Shown here: positions 23,303-32,191 of the stretch, piece after piece | Layout of the letters: every line of letters begins with the position of its first letter | How positions within the stretch are numbered: position 1 is the stretch's first letter | Assembly (NCBI GenBank): GCA_018266105.1 | Contig: JAFEBA010000080.1 | Coordinates: forward strand, 1-55,510 | Length of the DNA: 55,510 nucleotides | Direction of reading: 5' to 3' | From: a bacterium | Lineage (GTDB): Bacteria; Vulcanimicrobiota; Xenobia; Xenobiales; JADMJV01 | Notes under the pieces: model-generated | What the model saw: the letters and a program-made list of their open reading frames with translations, nothing else | Database searches by the model: none | Told to the model about the DNA's origin: nothing | Translations under genes and position numbers: made by a program

Positions 23303-25720
23303 TCAGACCAGTTTCCAGGTCTTCTTGGTCAGGTCTTTGATCTGGGCCGGACTGACAGGTGGGGACAGGAGCATGCCCTGGGCCAGGTTGCAGCCCATTT
23401 TGCGGAGGTTCTGCAATTGAGCGTCCTTTTCCACGCCTTCGGCCAGGGATTGCATCTGCAGGTTGGCGGCCAGATTGCAGGCGGCCAGCACGATATGAAA
23501 GCTGGTTTTATCGTCCGGCAGCGCCTGAACAAAGGCGTTGTCGATCTTTAGGAAACGTGGCTTCTCGCGCTGCAGTTTAAGCAGATTGGAACTGCCTGTG
23601 CCAAAGTCGTCAATGGCCAGACCTACGTTCCATCTGGCCAACTCGGCCAGAACCTGAGAAATTCGCTCGGGGTCGGCCGAGGTGGTCGATTCAGAAATTT
23701 CCACCACGATCTTGTCGGGCTTCACGCGGGCCCGCTCAATGGCTTTCATGAAGCGTTTGGAGAAATCTCCGTGCATCAACTGGCGAGCGGAAAGGTTGAC
23801 TGACACGAAGTAGTCTTTATATTGGGCGGCCATCAGGCAGGCTTCCTGAACCGACCACTCGCCGATTTGCACGATCAGGCCCGAGCTTTCGGCGGCAGGC
23901 AAAAATTCGCCGGGGGAAATCAGGCCGAGGTTCGGGTCGTTCCAGCGCAACAAGGCCTCGAAGCCCACCATCTTGCCATTGCGCAGGTCGACCACGGGTT
24001 GGTATAGGAGCACGAATTCCTGGCGTTCCAGAGCTTCTACCAGGCGTGGAACCACTGCATGGCGCTTGCGCATGCGATCTTGCAGTTCGGGGCCGAAGAA
24101 CTGGAAGCGGGCCCGCCCCAGTTCGCGGGCTCGATCCAGGGCCACCTGAACCTGCTCGAGAGTTTGCTCCAGGGCTTCACCCCCGAACATGGTCATGCCG
24201 ATACTGCAGGTCATCTGCACCGGTGAGCCGTCCAGGATGAAGGGCTCCTGACAGGCATTCATGATTTTGTTGCCCAGGCTTTGGGCCATCTGCACCACCG
24301 TGGTGCGTGCCAGAGCCAGCTCGCGAGGGTCAACCGCTTTATGGGCGACCACGACCAGGAATTCGTCGTCGCCGCGACGTCCCAAGACATCAGTGTTGCG
24401 GCAGAGACTCTTGAGGCGCTCGGCGAACTGGCGCAGCAGTTCGTCACCCGCGAAGGTGCTCAAGGTCTGATTGACGCTGCGTAAACGGTCGATGTCGATG
24501 AGCAAGAGGATGGCGGCGCCTTCTTCGCGTTCCACCAGCCCGGTGGTAAAGTCCAGGTACTGCTGCAGGATGTTGAGATTGGGGAGCCGCGTCAGCTGGT
24601 CCTCAAAGGCCAGGCGTTTGGCTTCTTGCTCTTCGGCCACCACGTGTTGGAGCTGTTGCTCCAATCCCAGTCGGGTCTGCTCTGAATCAAACTCGATTTG
24701 ACTGAGTCTGGCGGCCAGGGCTTCGGAGCGAGAGTCTGAATCGCGCGAGCGTTGTTCCTGATCGTAAAGCCGCTGTTCCAATTGGGCTGCCCGCTGTTCG
24801 GCTCGGAAGGCCTGTTCACGGCTGTTGGCAACCTGCTGCCGCAAATCGTCCCAAGCCCCTTCATCTCGCGGCACGGCACGTTCGCGCAGCCCTTCCAGTT
24901 CTGCTTCCAACGACTGGATGCGGGACAACTGTTCGGAAAAGCGCTTGTGCGCTTGTTCCAGCTGCCGCTCCATCTGGGTCGGCGGACCGACCCGCTGGCT
25001 GGCGTCCTTGAGCTGGGCCTCCAGGCGGGCCCGCTCAGCTTCTAATCGGTCCATCTGCTGAGTGGCCGCCTGCAGGCGGTGATCCAGCTCGCGACGTTGC
25101 TCCTCCGATTGGTTCCACTGTTCCAGGGCTGTGGATTCGGCTTCCTGCGCGCGCTGTTCCATCTGGCGAGCGCGATGGTGAGAATACTCGATCTGTTCCT
25201 GCACCTCTTGCAGTGCCTGGTTGCGTTGCTCCAGCAAAACTTGCTGTTCGTGGCGGAGGTCGTCACTGGCTGACAACTGCTCCTGGAGGCGGTGCAATTG
25301 CTCTTGAAGCTGCTCATTGCGCAATTCAGCCTGCACCGCTCGATGCTCAAAGGCAGGCTGGTCCTCGCTGCTGTCGTGCTTGGAGCGAGCACTTGATTCC
25401 TGACCGGTGGCGGCTCGGGCCGTGACCAGCCAGGCTGCATTGCCCTCCCAGTGAGTGCGGGCCCAGCGCAACAGCAGATCGAGTTCGCGTCCTTTGACTC
25501 GCAGGCGCACGCGGGCATCGTCTGGAGAAAAGGGCACCTGACTGCCCAGGTACTGTTCCAGAGGGTTATCGAACAGCCCGGCGGCCGCAGGGTTGGCAAA
25601 GCGGATGAGGCCGCGTGTGTCGGCCACCAACAGCGGGTCGGGCAGACAGTCCACGATATGCCGCAAGTCGGTCGGCGAGACGTATAGCTGCGCCTTGCTC
25701 TGTCCTTGGTCCCAACCCAT
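23303..25720 (-). CDS. PAS-coiled coil-GGDEF-EAL cyclic-di-GMP protein
   Basis: An 805-residue soluble signalling protein. A PAS domain spans about residues 14-105, then a long Gln/Glu-rich coiled coil to about 365. The GGDEF domain (about 375-535) has RGDDEF at its signature position, so cyclase activity is doubtful though not excluded. The EAL domain (about 550-800) has EALLRW, NLSARQL, EISES, DDFGTGSSNLL, KID and EGVE, the residues expected of an active cyclic-di-GMP phosphodiesterase. The most likely overall role is degradation of cyclic-di-GMP under control of the PAS domain. It has no membrane segment. It lies 8 nt behind the hydantoinase-B-like gene and in front of the prepilin fusion, and cyclic-di-GMP often controls type IV pili. 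Confidence 0.93.
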   Translation of the reverse strand: MGWDQGQSKAQLYVSPTDLRHIVDCLPDPLLVADTRGLIRFANPAAAGLFDNPLEQYLGSQVPFSPDDARVRLRVKGRELDLLLRWARTHWEGNAAWLVTARAATGQESSARSKHDSSEDQPAFEHRAVQAELRNEQLQEQLHRLQEQLSASDDLRHEQQVLLEQRNQALQEVQEQIEYSHHRARQMEQRAQEAESTALEQWNQSEEQRRELDHRLQAATQQMDRLEAERARLEAQLKDASQRVGPPTQMERQLEQAHKRFSEQLSRIQSLEAELEGLRERAVPRDEGAWDDLRQQVANSREQAFRAEQRAAQLEQRLYDQEQRSRDSDSRSEALAARLSQIEFDSEQTRLGLEQQLQHVVAEEQEAKRLAFEDQLTRLPNLNILQQYLDFTTGLVEREEGAAILLLIDIDRLRSVNQTLSTFAGDELLRQFAERLKSLCRNTDVLGRRGDDEFLVVVAHKAVDPRELALARTTVVQMAQSLGNKIMNACQEPFILDGSPVQMTCSIGMTMFGGEALEQTLEQVQVALDRARELGRARFQFFGPELQDRMRKRHAVVPRLVEALERQEFVLLYQPVVDLRNGKMVGFEALLRWNDPNLGLISPGEFLPAAESSGLIVQIGEWSVQEACLMAAQYKDYFVSVNLSARQLMHGDFSKRFMKAIERARVKPDKIVVEISESTTSADPERISQVLAELARWNVGLAIDDFGTGSSNLLKLQREKPRFLKIDNAFVQALPDDKTSFHIVLAACNLAANLQMQSLAEGVEKDAQLQNLRKMGCNLAQGMLLSPPVSPAQIKDLTKKTWKLV

Positions 25721-25728
25721 CCCGCTTG

Positions 25729-27258
25729 TTACGAGGCCGAACCCCAGCCTCCTCCGCCTGGTGTGTGCAGAACCAATCTAGTACCGGCTTGGAGCCAGCC
25801 ACTCCATGGGGGAGCCAGGATCTGGCCATCGGCCAGGTCCTGGCCTGTCTGACCGGCCAGCCCGCCGGCCAGGCCGGTCGCCGCCAGTTTTCGGCGGCTG
25901 GCCAGCAAGCTGACCTGGGCCCGGGTCAGCAACTCGATTTCGCGGGTCACGCCGTCACCGCCCGGATGCAGACCTTCCCCACCGGAGTGCTGGCGAATTT
26001 GGTATCGCCAGAGTCGCAAAGGATAGTAGGTTTCGAGGATTTCGGCCGGAGTGTTGCGAGTGTTGGTCATGGCGATTTGCTGTCCGGAGGCTCCCGCTCC
26101 CTGCGAACTGGCGCCGTGGCCGCCTCCGCAGGTTTCATAGTAGGTGAAGGGGGGATGCAGGTGGGCGTTGCCAATCGTGAGATTATTCATCGTGCAGGCG
26201 GACTGAGCTGGCACCAGCGCTGGATAGAGTTGGGCCAGAGCTCGCCAGACGAGGTCGCAGACTCGCTGCGAAGTCTCCACATTGCCGGCGCACACCGGAA
26301 ATGGGCTTTGGGCCTCCAGCAGGCTGCCGGGTCGCGTCAAGACGTTCAATCTGCGCAGGCTGCCGGCATTCACCACCACATGACCCTGCATGGCCTGGGC
26401 CAGGCAGAAGAAGGGGAAATAGGCGGCCGCGCAGGTGATGGCCCGGGTTGCGTTGATGGGGGCGGCCAGGGCGTCGGGAGAATCGCGCAGGTCTACATTG
26501 ACGTGGCCGTTTTGTAGACTCAGAACAGCTTTGAGAGGCAGCATTTGTTCGCCCCAGTCCAGGAATTCCTCGGCTTCCACCACCCTTTCTCCCATAGGCT
26601 CAAGCAAAGCCGCCATTTGCTGTTCGCCTGCCTGCAATAACAGTTCCAGCAGACTCTTACGAGGGTGAAGGTCAGCAAAGCGTTTTTCCCCCAGGGAGCA
26701 AGCCGCCAGCTGGGCGCGCAGGTCACCTTCCCTTTCGGTGGGTGTGCGCACATTGCTGAGCAACAGGTGCCACAGGTCGGTGGCTTTGCCTTGCCTGAGC
26801 AGCAGCAGGGGCGGGATGATCAGCCCTTCTTGAAAGACCTCCTGGGAGTTTGGCATGGAGCCGGCCGTCATGCCGCCTACATCCGAATGATGGGCACGGG
26901 CCGCGGCGTAGCCGATCAGCTCTCGGGCCTGGAAGATGGGCTTGACCAGAGTCAGGTCGGGCAGATGGGTGCCCCCGTGGTATGGAGAGTTGGCGATCCA
27001 GCAATGACCGGGCTTTTGAGGTCGGGAATGGATGGATGTGAGGAGGTCCGGCAAGGATCCCAGATGCACCGGGATGTGGGCGGCCTGGGCTAAGAGTTCC
27101 CCATGGGCACCGAAAAGAGCGCAAGAGAAGTCCAGGCGTTCGGTGATATTGGGGGAGAAAGCGGAACGGGCCAGCACGCGGCCCATCTCTTCGGCGATGC
27201 CCTGCAGCTGGCTGCGCAGGAGTGCTACTTCGTAGGCTTGAGAACTCACGTGATTCAC
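25729..27258 (-). CDS. Hydantoinase B / 5-oxoprolinase B-like protein
   Basis: A 509-residue protein of the HyuB family, whose members act with HyuA in ATP-dependent opening of hydantoin, 5-oxoproline or related rings, or in acetone carboxylation. The N-terminal hallmark ITERLDFSCALFGAHGEL (about residues 39-56), the block NSPYHGGTHLPDLTLVKP, and the C-terminal GGSG-like block ETCGGGHGASSQGAGA are all visible. The start is one of two GTGs or an upstream TTG; I chose the GTG giving the usual length of N-terminal helix before GIAEEMG. No HyuA partner is in the window, which is uncommon. It is divergent from the PIN/TRAM gene. Confidence 0.87.
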   Translation of the reverse strand: MNHVSSQAYEVALLRSQLQGIAEEMGRVLARSAFSPNITERLDFSCALFGAHGELLAQAAHIPVHLGSLPDLLTSIHSRPQKPGHCWIANSPYHGGTHLPDLTLVKPIFQARELIGYAAARAHHSDVGGMTAGSMPNSQEVFQEGLIIPPLLLLRQGKATDLWHLLLSNVRTPTEREGDLRAQLAACSLGEKRFADLHPRKSLLELLLQAGEQQMAALLEPMGERVVEAEEFLDWGEQMLPLKAVLSLQNGHVNVDLRDSPDALAAPINATRAITCAAAYFPFFCLAQAMQGHVVVNAGSLRRLNVLTRPGSLLEAQSPFPVCAGNVETSQRVCDLVWRALAQLYPALVPAQSACTMNNLTIGNAHLHPPFTYYETCGGGHGASSQGAGASGQQIAMTNTRNTPAEILETYYPLRLWRYQIRQHSGGEGLHPGGDGVTREIELLTRAQVSLLASRRKLAATGLAGGLAGQTGQDLADGQILAPPWSGWLQAGTRLVLHTPGGGGWGSAS

Positions 27259-27303
27259 TTGGCGGACGGAGGGAAGTTGCCTGTTTTCCCTAACCAAACT
27301 TCA

Positions 27304-28413
27304 ATGTCGTTAAAGCAGACAGTGCACCGGGTGCTTTTCGGGGTCGCCACCGGACTCGGGGGAATAGGCGGCCTGGCTTTGGGGGTCTATTCGGCCCGCT
27401 ACCTCAACGGTCTGAGCCAGGTCACAATCTACGCTTGTTATGCTGCCTTCACGATTTTGGGACTGGTTGTGGGAATTTTGTCCGCCCACCCTGTGGCCGA
27501 TCGCACTGCCGAAGCCGTCGAGTCGGCCGCAACCGGTCTGCAGAAGGCCTCTTTATCGGAGGTTGTGCTGGCCGCCCTGGGTCTGATTGTAGGACTTGGC
27601 GTAGCTTTTTTCGTCAGCCTGGCCATTCAGTCGTTCAAGCTGGACACTCTGCCCCTGGTCGGGGTGTGGCTCAGCCCCGTTCTCATCATTTTGAACGCAA
27701 TTTTATTCGGCGCCCTCGGCGCTTTCGTGGGTTTGCGTTTCTCGGCGGCCAAGTCGGTGAGGGGGTTTTTGGATACCAAGGATGGCCCCGGTGGCCCCCT
27801 GGTCCTGATTGACACCAGCATCATTGTGGACGGTCGACTTCCCGCCGTGTTGAGCACCGGCTTTTTGCCGGGTCGTCTGGTCGTGCCCCAGTTTGTGCTG
27901 GGTGAACTGCAGACCCTGGCCGACGCTGAAGACCCGCTCAAGCGGGTACGTGGGCGCCGTGGTCTGGAGCTGCTGGAGGAACTGCGATCCGCCCAACCCT
28001 TCGAAGTGCTGGACGATCCGGTGGAGGGGAAGGGAGCTGATCAAAAGCTGGTCAAGCTGTCCCGACTGACCGGAGCGGCCCTGCTGACCAATGACTATAA
28101 TCTTCAAAAGGTGGCCTCCGTGCAGGGGGTCAAGGTCCTGAATCTCAACCAGTTAGCCAGCGCTCTCAAGCCGACCGTATTGCCCGGGCAGGTTCTGCAG
28201 TTAAGTCTGCAGCGAGAGGGCAAGGAAAACCATCAGGGTGTGGCTTATTTTGAAGATGGCACCATGGTCGTGGTCGAGCGAGGGCGACCACATATCGGCA
28301 AGGATGTGATCGCAGAGGTCACTTCGGTTATGCAGACGGCCACCGGCAAGATGGTCTTCGCCAAGTTCCGCCATCTGGTCGAGAACAGTCCAGTCAATGA
28401 GGAGAGCGCTTAG
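27304..28413 (+). CDS. Membrane PIN/TRAM domain protein (YacL-like)
   Basis: A 369-residue protein with four hydrophobic segments in the first 150 residues (near 10-30, 38-58, 85-108 and 120-145), a PIN ribonuclease-fold domain and a TRAM domain. The PIN part begins VLIDTSIIVDGRLPAV (about 167-182) and carries further acidic residues in NDYNLQKVA. The TRAM part is the last 80 residues. The architecture and the place before ispD match the YacL group found in Firmicutes and Cyanobacteria, whose precise role is not settled. The ATG lacks a ribosome binding site. Its TAG overlaps the ispD GTG. Confidence 0.92.
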   Translation: MSLKQTVHRVLFGVATGLGGIGGLALGVYSARYLNGLSQVTIYACYAAFTILGLVVGILSAHPVADRTAEAVESAATGLQKASLSEVVLAALGLIVGLGVAFFVSLAIQSFKLDTLPLVGVWLSPVLIILNAILFGALGAFVGLRFSAAKSVRGFLDTKDGPGGPLVLIDTSIIVDGRLPAVLSTGFLPGRLVVPQFVLGELQTLADAEDPLKRVRGRRGLELLEELRSAQPFEVLDDPVEGKGADQKLVKLSRLTGAALLTNDYNLQKVASVQGVKVLNLNQLASALKPTVLPGQVLQLSLQREGKENHQGVAYFEDGTMVVVERGRPHIGKDVIAEVTSVMQTATGKMVFAKFRHLVENSPVNEESA

Positions 28414-29087
28414 TGGCTATCTGGGTCATTGTCACGGCGGCGGGCTCAAGTCGACGAATGGGGGGCACCAATAAGCTGCTGCTGCCCCTGGCGGGTAAGC
28501 CCTTGCTGGTGCATACGCTCAGTTACTTTGATCGACATCCGCTGGTCAGCGGCGTGATCGTCTCAGCTCCTGGCGAGCAGAGGGAGCTCTATTCGGGCCT
28601 GGTCAGAGAGCATGGCCTGAACAAGGTGGTCAAGGTCGTGCCCGGTGGCGCGGAGCGTCAGGATAGCATTCGCAACGCGTTGGAAGCCCTGACCTGCGGC
28701 CCCCAGGAAGTGGTGGCCATTCACGACGGAGCTCGGCCGTGTCTGAGCGGGGACCTTCTAGAGAGGTTGCTGGCGGCTTTGGATGAGGCTGAAGGCAGCC
28801 TGCCGATGGTGGCCGTCAAAGACACCATCAAGCGCGTGGATGGGGAAGGTCGGGTGCTGGAGACCCTCACTCGAAGCGAGCTTTTTGCTGCTCAGACGCC
28901 CCAGGTCTTTCGCTACCAGGCGATCTTGGAAGCGCATCATCGCGCTCACGCCGAAGGCTATCTGGGCACCGACGATTGCTCTTTAATCGAATACTACGGC
29001 GGCAAGGTCCGGGCGGTCGAAGGCGATTACCGCAACCTGAAAGTGACCACGCCGGAGGACCTTGAACTCGTTGGGGCTTATGTCTGA
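28413..29087 (+). CDS. ispD: 2-C-methyl-D-erythritol 4-phosphate cytidylyltransferase
   Basis: The third enzyme of the non-mevalonate isoprenoid pathway, joining CTP and methylerythritol phosphate. The 224-residue protein has the nucleotide-binding GSSRRMGGTNKLLLPLAGKPL (Arg and Lys of the family signature near residues 10-24), the VHDGARP-like block AIHDGARPCL near 104-113, and the late RSELFAAQTPQVFR and GTDDCSLIEYYGG blocks. The start is a GTG overlapping the stop of the PIN/TRAM gene. The next gene's ATG overlaps its TGA. Cytoplasmic; length is normal. Confidence 0.96.
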   Translation: MAIWVIVTAAGSSRRMGGTNKLLLPLAGKPLLVHTLSYFDRHPLVSGVIVSAPGEQRELYSGLVREHGLNKVVKVVPGGAERQDSIRNALEALTCGPQEVVAIHDGARPCLSGDLLERLLAALDEAEGSLPMVAVKDTIKRVDGEGRVLETLTRSELFAAQTPQVFRYQAILEAHHRAHAEGYLGTDDCSLIEYYGGKVRAVEGDYRNLKVTTPEDLELVGAYV

Positions 29088-29592
29088 AGGCTCGTCTCAA
29101 CTGCCTCCCTTGACTCCGGATGAAAAGCAAGCCTGGGCCTATTTGCTGGACGTGGTCAAGGATTACGGTCGCTATCTTTCGGACATCGAGAATCTGGGCT
29201 ACTCGGCCCCCAACGTCCTTTACTACCGAGATGAGATCCAGGAGATGCTGGAAGAGTTCAAGGGCGACCCTCGGGTGGACTTTCGCGGAGTCTGGAGTCA
29301 GGTGAAGGAGTTTGACGAAATCCTGCGCGCCAACCAGGATTTACTGGTGCGTACCATCGGGCACGCCAACTTCAAGCAATATCACGTGATGAACGATCCG
29401 CCTCGCACTCACTGGTGGTGGTTTATCAACCGAGTGGTGGCTAAGCCGTCCCCCCAGCCCGCCTGGTGGCAGTTCTGGAAGAAGCCCGAGTTTACGACGG
29501 CTCAGTTGCTAGAGGCCCAGGAAACGGGCGGCGGCGAGGACGGCGGCGACGGACTTGGCGTCTCCGAGTCGCCCGTCGAGGGCCATAGCTAG
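29080..29592 (+). CDS. Hypothetical Trp-rich protein
   Basis: A 170-residue protein of unknown function, translated from an ATG overlapping the end of ispD. Residues 8-100 look helical (DEKQAWAYLLDVVKDYGRYL, then acidic helices). Residues 105-145 are strikingly rich in Trp (THWWWFINRVV, PAWWQFWKKPE). The last 30 residues are a low-complexity Gly/Asp/Glu tail, which is exactly the part antisense to the end of the convergent Nudix gene (84 nt of overlap). No signal peptide, Cys or catalytic motif is seen. Co-transcription with ispD is likely, but a role in isoprenoid synthesis is not implied by the sequence. Confidence 0.68.
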   Translation: MSEGSSQLPPLTPDEKQAWAYLLDVVKDYGRYLSDIENLGYSAPNVLYYRDEIQEMLEEFKGDPRVDFRGVWSQVKEFDEILRANQDLLVRTIGHANFKQYHVMNDPPRTHWWWFINRVVAKPSPQPAWWQFWKKPEFTTAQLLEAQETGGGEDGGDGLGVSESPVEGHS

Positions 29593-30039
29593 GCCTTCCT
29601 GCAGGTCGACCTGAACCACCTCCAAGAATTCGCCTTCATCCAGAGCGCTCTGGCCCAGTACCGCCTCGCTGACCACGTAGCAGGTCATCCGTTCGTTGCA
29701 AAAACCGGGAGTAGACCAGAACTCCATCAAGCGCTGGATTTTGCCGCTTTGATAGCCGATTTCTTCGCGTAACTCGCGCTCAATGGCCCGATCCGGATGT
29801 TCGTCTCCGTCAATCTTGCCGGCCGTGCATTCCAGAATCAGCTGCTCGGTGGGGACTCGGAACTGGCGCACAAAGACCCAGTTGCGCTCGCGCGTGAGTA
29901 CCGCCGCACAAACTGCGTTGGGATGATAGACCAGTTCGCGCTGGGAGCGGGTGCCGTCCGCCAGTTCCACTTCGGCCACTTCTAAACGCAGCAGCTTTCC
30001 CTGGAATCGGGTTTCTCGGCTCAGTATTTTCTCTTCCAC
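29509..30039 (-). CDS. Nudix hydrolase, ADP-ribose pyrophosphatase type
   Basis: A 176-residue Nudix protein. The Nudix box is complete: Gly-x5-Glu-x7-REL-x-EE-x-G, seen in GKIDGDEHPDRAIEREL and REEIGY at about residues 74-98. The leading strands (LRLEVAEVELADG, VCAAVLTRE) and the later FWSTPGFCNERMTCYV block resemble ADP-sugar pyrophosphatases, which split ADP-ribose to AMP and ribose 5-phosphate; the substrate is inferred by resemblance. The ATG lies 3 nt after the stop of the 673-residue protein gene, so the two may be co-transcribed. Its 3' end overlaps the convergent hypothetical gene by 84 nt, an unusually long overlap, but the C-terminal DAKSVAAVLAAARFL is normal for the family. Confidence 0.92.
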   Translation of the reverse strand: MEEKILSRETRFQGKLLRLEVAEVELADGTRSQRELVYHPNAVCAAVLTRERNWVFVRQFRVPTEQLILECTAGKIDGDEHPDRAIERELREEIGYQSGKIQRLMEFWSTPGFCNERMTCYVVSEAVLGQSALDEGEFLEVVQVDLQEGLAMALDGRLGDAKSVAAVLAAARFLGL

Positions 30040-30042
30040 AGA

Positions 30043-32064
30043 TTACCAGCAGAAGGGGGAATACCACATGCCCCGCGGCCACATGGCCATACCCATCTGC
30101 ATTCCGCTCATGGCGCTGCTCATGGTTTGACCCGCGATCATCATCGTGGTGCCGGCTTGACTGGCGGCCAGCTGGCCCCAGATGGCCTGATTGTTGCGTT
30201 CAAAATCCGCCCTCATGCGTTCCATCAAGGTCGGTCCGTCCGGCATCTGGCCTGGGTAGCTCGGGGTTTGCCCTGTGAATCCAGGCTGGGGGCCACCTTG
30301 CCCCGGGTAGGGTGCGTAGTTATTGCCCGGGTTGGGGGCTCCCCAGGGATTGGCGCCGGGATAGCTGCCGTAGGCGTTCGGGTAGGGTCCCGGGTTCGGC
30401 GGCGGAGCGCCGTAGTAACCAGGATTGGGAGCGCCCCAGCCGGGCGGAACCGGCTGCTGAACCTGGCCCGGATTCGGGAAGAAGTTGGAGCCGGCCATTG
30501 GGCCGAGAGTCGGGTCGAAGCCCGCCATGGGCCCGGCGTTCGGGTTGGGGCCCGCATTGGGGGGTGGATTTTGCGGTCCGGGGGGAGGCCCGGGCGGAAG
30601 ATTGGGCTGATTGGGCGGTGACCCCTGATTGAATGCGGGCAGACGCTCGCCGGATTGAGGATATTTTGGGCTGCCGTACATATCGGCATACATCCCGGCA
30701 TTGGCCTGGTCAGAAGGAATGGGGTAGGGTAGGGCGACCTGAATAGAGCGACCATCCGGTCCTTTGAGATAGGCCTGGCCACGGTCACCGCTGGATGGCG
30801 GAATGGTCAGGCCGGGGTCGGCTTTCACCTCTCCCTTGGGGGTGACCTCGAAGCGTTTGAATTGACCGTCGGGCCCAAGGATCTGACCCAGAATGGTGCC
30901 GTTGGGAAGGATGTGCTGGCGCACATTGCCGTCGGCGCTGTCCACCAGCACGTCCATCGATTCCTGGAAGCAACGATAGTTGACGCCTGCCGCGTCGGTA
31001 AAGCGGAACTGCTTCTCGATTCGGCCATCGGCCGAGGTAAAGTTCTCCATGCTGGCGGGTAACAGTTTGTCTGGCACGCGCGGATCGCGGACGGCGGCGC
31101 CGTCGGCCTGGGTGTAAATCATGGTCAGGCCGGACCGCAGCATGACCGCCACCTGACCTTGTTCGTCGCGGTCAAAGCCGACCTGGGAAGGCAGCACCGC
31201 GTGGGCGATGGGCTTGGGCGGAATGTTGACGGGGGGCTCGGGGTGGGGCGGCGGCGGGGTGTCCTCCATCAGGATGGGCCCGTTGTTGGCGGGACGCGGA
31301 GCCACCTCGGGTTTTTCCGGTTTGGGCGGGGGGACCAGGGCCGGAATCGTGGCCGGCAGATCGATCACCTGGCGGTTATTGGCCAGGTTGGTGAACTGAA
31401 GCTTATTGGCGCCCACGCGCAGGTCTTTGGTGTAACCAGTGCTGTCAATCTGGCCATTGGGAGTCACCGTCACGGTTGTCTCGAGGTTGGTGATCTGGGC
31501 GGTTTTGGGGTCACGAAAGCTGCTGCGGACTCCAATCGTGTGAACCCCGGTGGGTTCCACGTTCTGGCAAACCTTGCCGTTGTCCGAGATATAGCCCAGA
31601 GACATATCAGCGATGTTGAAGTGCACCGAACTACCGTCGCGGCGTTTGTAGGTGTATCCCTCGAAGTCGTTCTTGTCGCTGCCGTAGGGTTGAACGGGGA
31701 TATCGGCGCCATTGGATGTTTGCAGAACAAAGTTTCCGTCATCGCGAGGCTGGATGACACCTTCGCCCGGGATGATGATGCTGGTGATTTTCCCGTCGCC
31801 CGAGGTATTCATGATCAGACCGCTGTCGGTCTGGAAGCACTGGGTTCCGTCGTCCCGGTAGCTGACTTTCAGGCCCGGCAGGCTCTGGGCTTCCTGCCCT
31901 GATTGGGCGTTGGCGGTCGTGGCGGTGTCCTGAATCTGAGCCGTGTCTTTACCCACTTGTTGGGCGGCCCCGGTGTGAGTGGCGTTGCTGATGTACTTGC
32001 TGATGGGCACACTGACCGCGCCAGCGCCCAGGGCGTTCAGAGGGACTCCGTTGATACCTGCCAT
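30043..32064 (-). CDS. Large Pro/Gly/Asn-rich hypothetical protein
   Basis: A 673-residue protein without a signal peptide. Residues 1-60 are Ala/Thr/Gln-rich. Residues 60-235 and 285-455 are strand-rich and look like two related segments with repeated short motifs of the form dgxfxrfevtp and gqixstgyt, reminiscent of the repeat proteins that carry RHS or YD-type strands but without their signature. A Pro-rich linker joins them at about 240-285. Residues 470-615 are an extreme Pro/Gly/Asn/Tyr region (PGPPPGPQNPPPNAGP, NPGYYGAPPPNPG). The last 50 residues are Met-rich. A good promoter stands upstream. No family is recognised; a surface, matrix or assembly scaffold is possible. Confidence 0.72.
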   Translation of the reverse strand: MAGINGVPLNALGAGAVSVPISKYISNATHTGAAQQVGKDTAQIQDTATTANAQSGQEAQSLPGLKVSYRDDGTQCFQTDSGLIMNTSGDGKITSIIIPGEGVIQPRDDGNFVLQTSNGADIPVQPYGSDKNDFEGYTYKRRDGSSVHFNIADMSLGYISDNGKVCQNVEPTGVHTIGVRSSFRDPKTAQITNLETTVTVTPNGQIDSTGYTKDLRVGANKLQFTNLANNRQVIDLPATIPALVPPPKPEKPEVAPRPANNGPILMEDTPPPPHPEPPVNIPPKPIAHAVLPSQVGFDRDEQGQVAVMLRSGLTMIYTQADGAAVRDPRVPDKLLPASMENFTSADGRIEKQFRFTDAAGVNYRCFQESMDVLVDSADGNVRQHILPNGTILGQILGPDGQFKRFEVTPKGEVKADPGLTIPPSSGDRGQAYLKGPDGRSIQVALPYPIPSDQANAGMYADMYGSPKYPQSGERLPAFNQGSPPNQPNLPPGPPPGPQNPPPNAGPNPNAGPMAGFDPTLGPMAGSNFFPNPGQVQQPVPPGWGAPNPGYYGAPPPNPGPYPNAYGSYPGANPWGAPNPGNNYAPYPGQGGPQPGFTGQTPSYPGQMPDGPTLMERMRADFERNNQAIWGQLAASQAGTTMMIAGQTMSSAMSGMQMGMAMWPRGMWYSPFCW

Positions 32065-32104
32065 TTGCTAAGGACCCGCCTTATCTGTCTTTTATAGCGC
32101 CCCC

Positions 32105-32133
32105 AGTATATGCGTAGGCGTTTGCCAGAACAA
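32105..32133 (-). promoter_or_regulatory. Sigma-70-like promoter for the Pro/Gly-rich protein gene
   Basis: On the minus strand TTGTTC and TATACT are separated by exactly 17 nt, about 40 nt upstream of the ATG. The remaining gap up to the lipoprotein gene holds nothing else that I can support. Confidence 0.55.
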
Positions 32134-32191
32134 GCTTAGGGTACGATCAATTTGTAACATTTGGGCGGGACTGGTTGCCGGGAGTCCGTCT

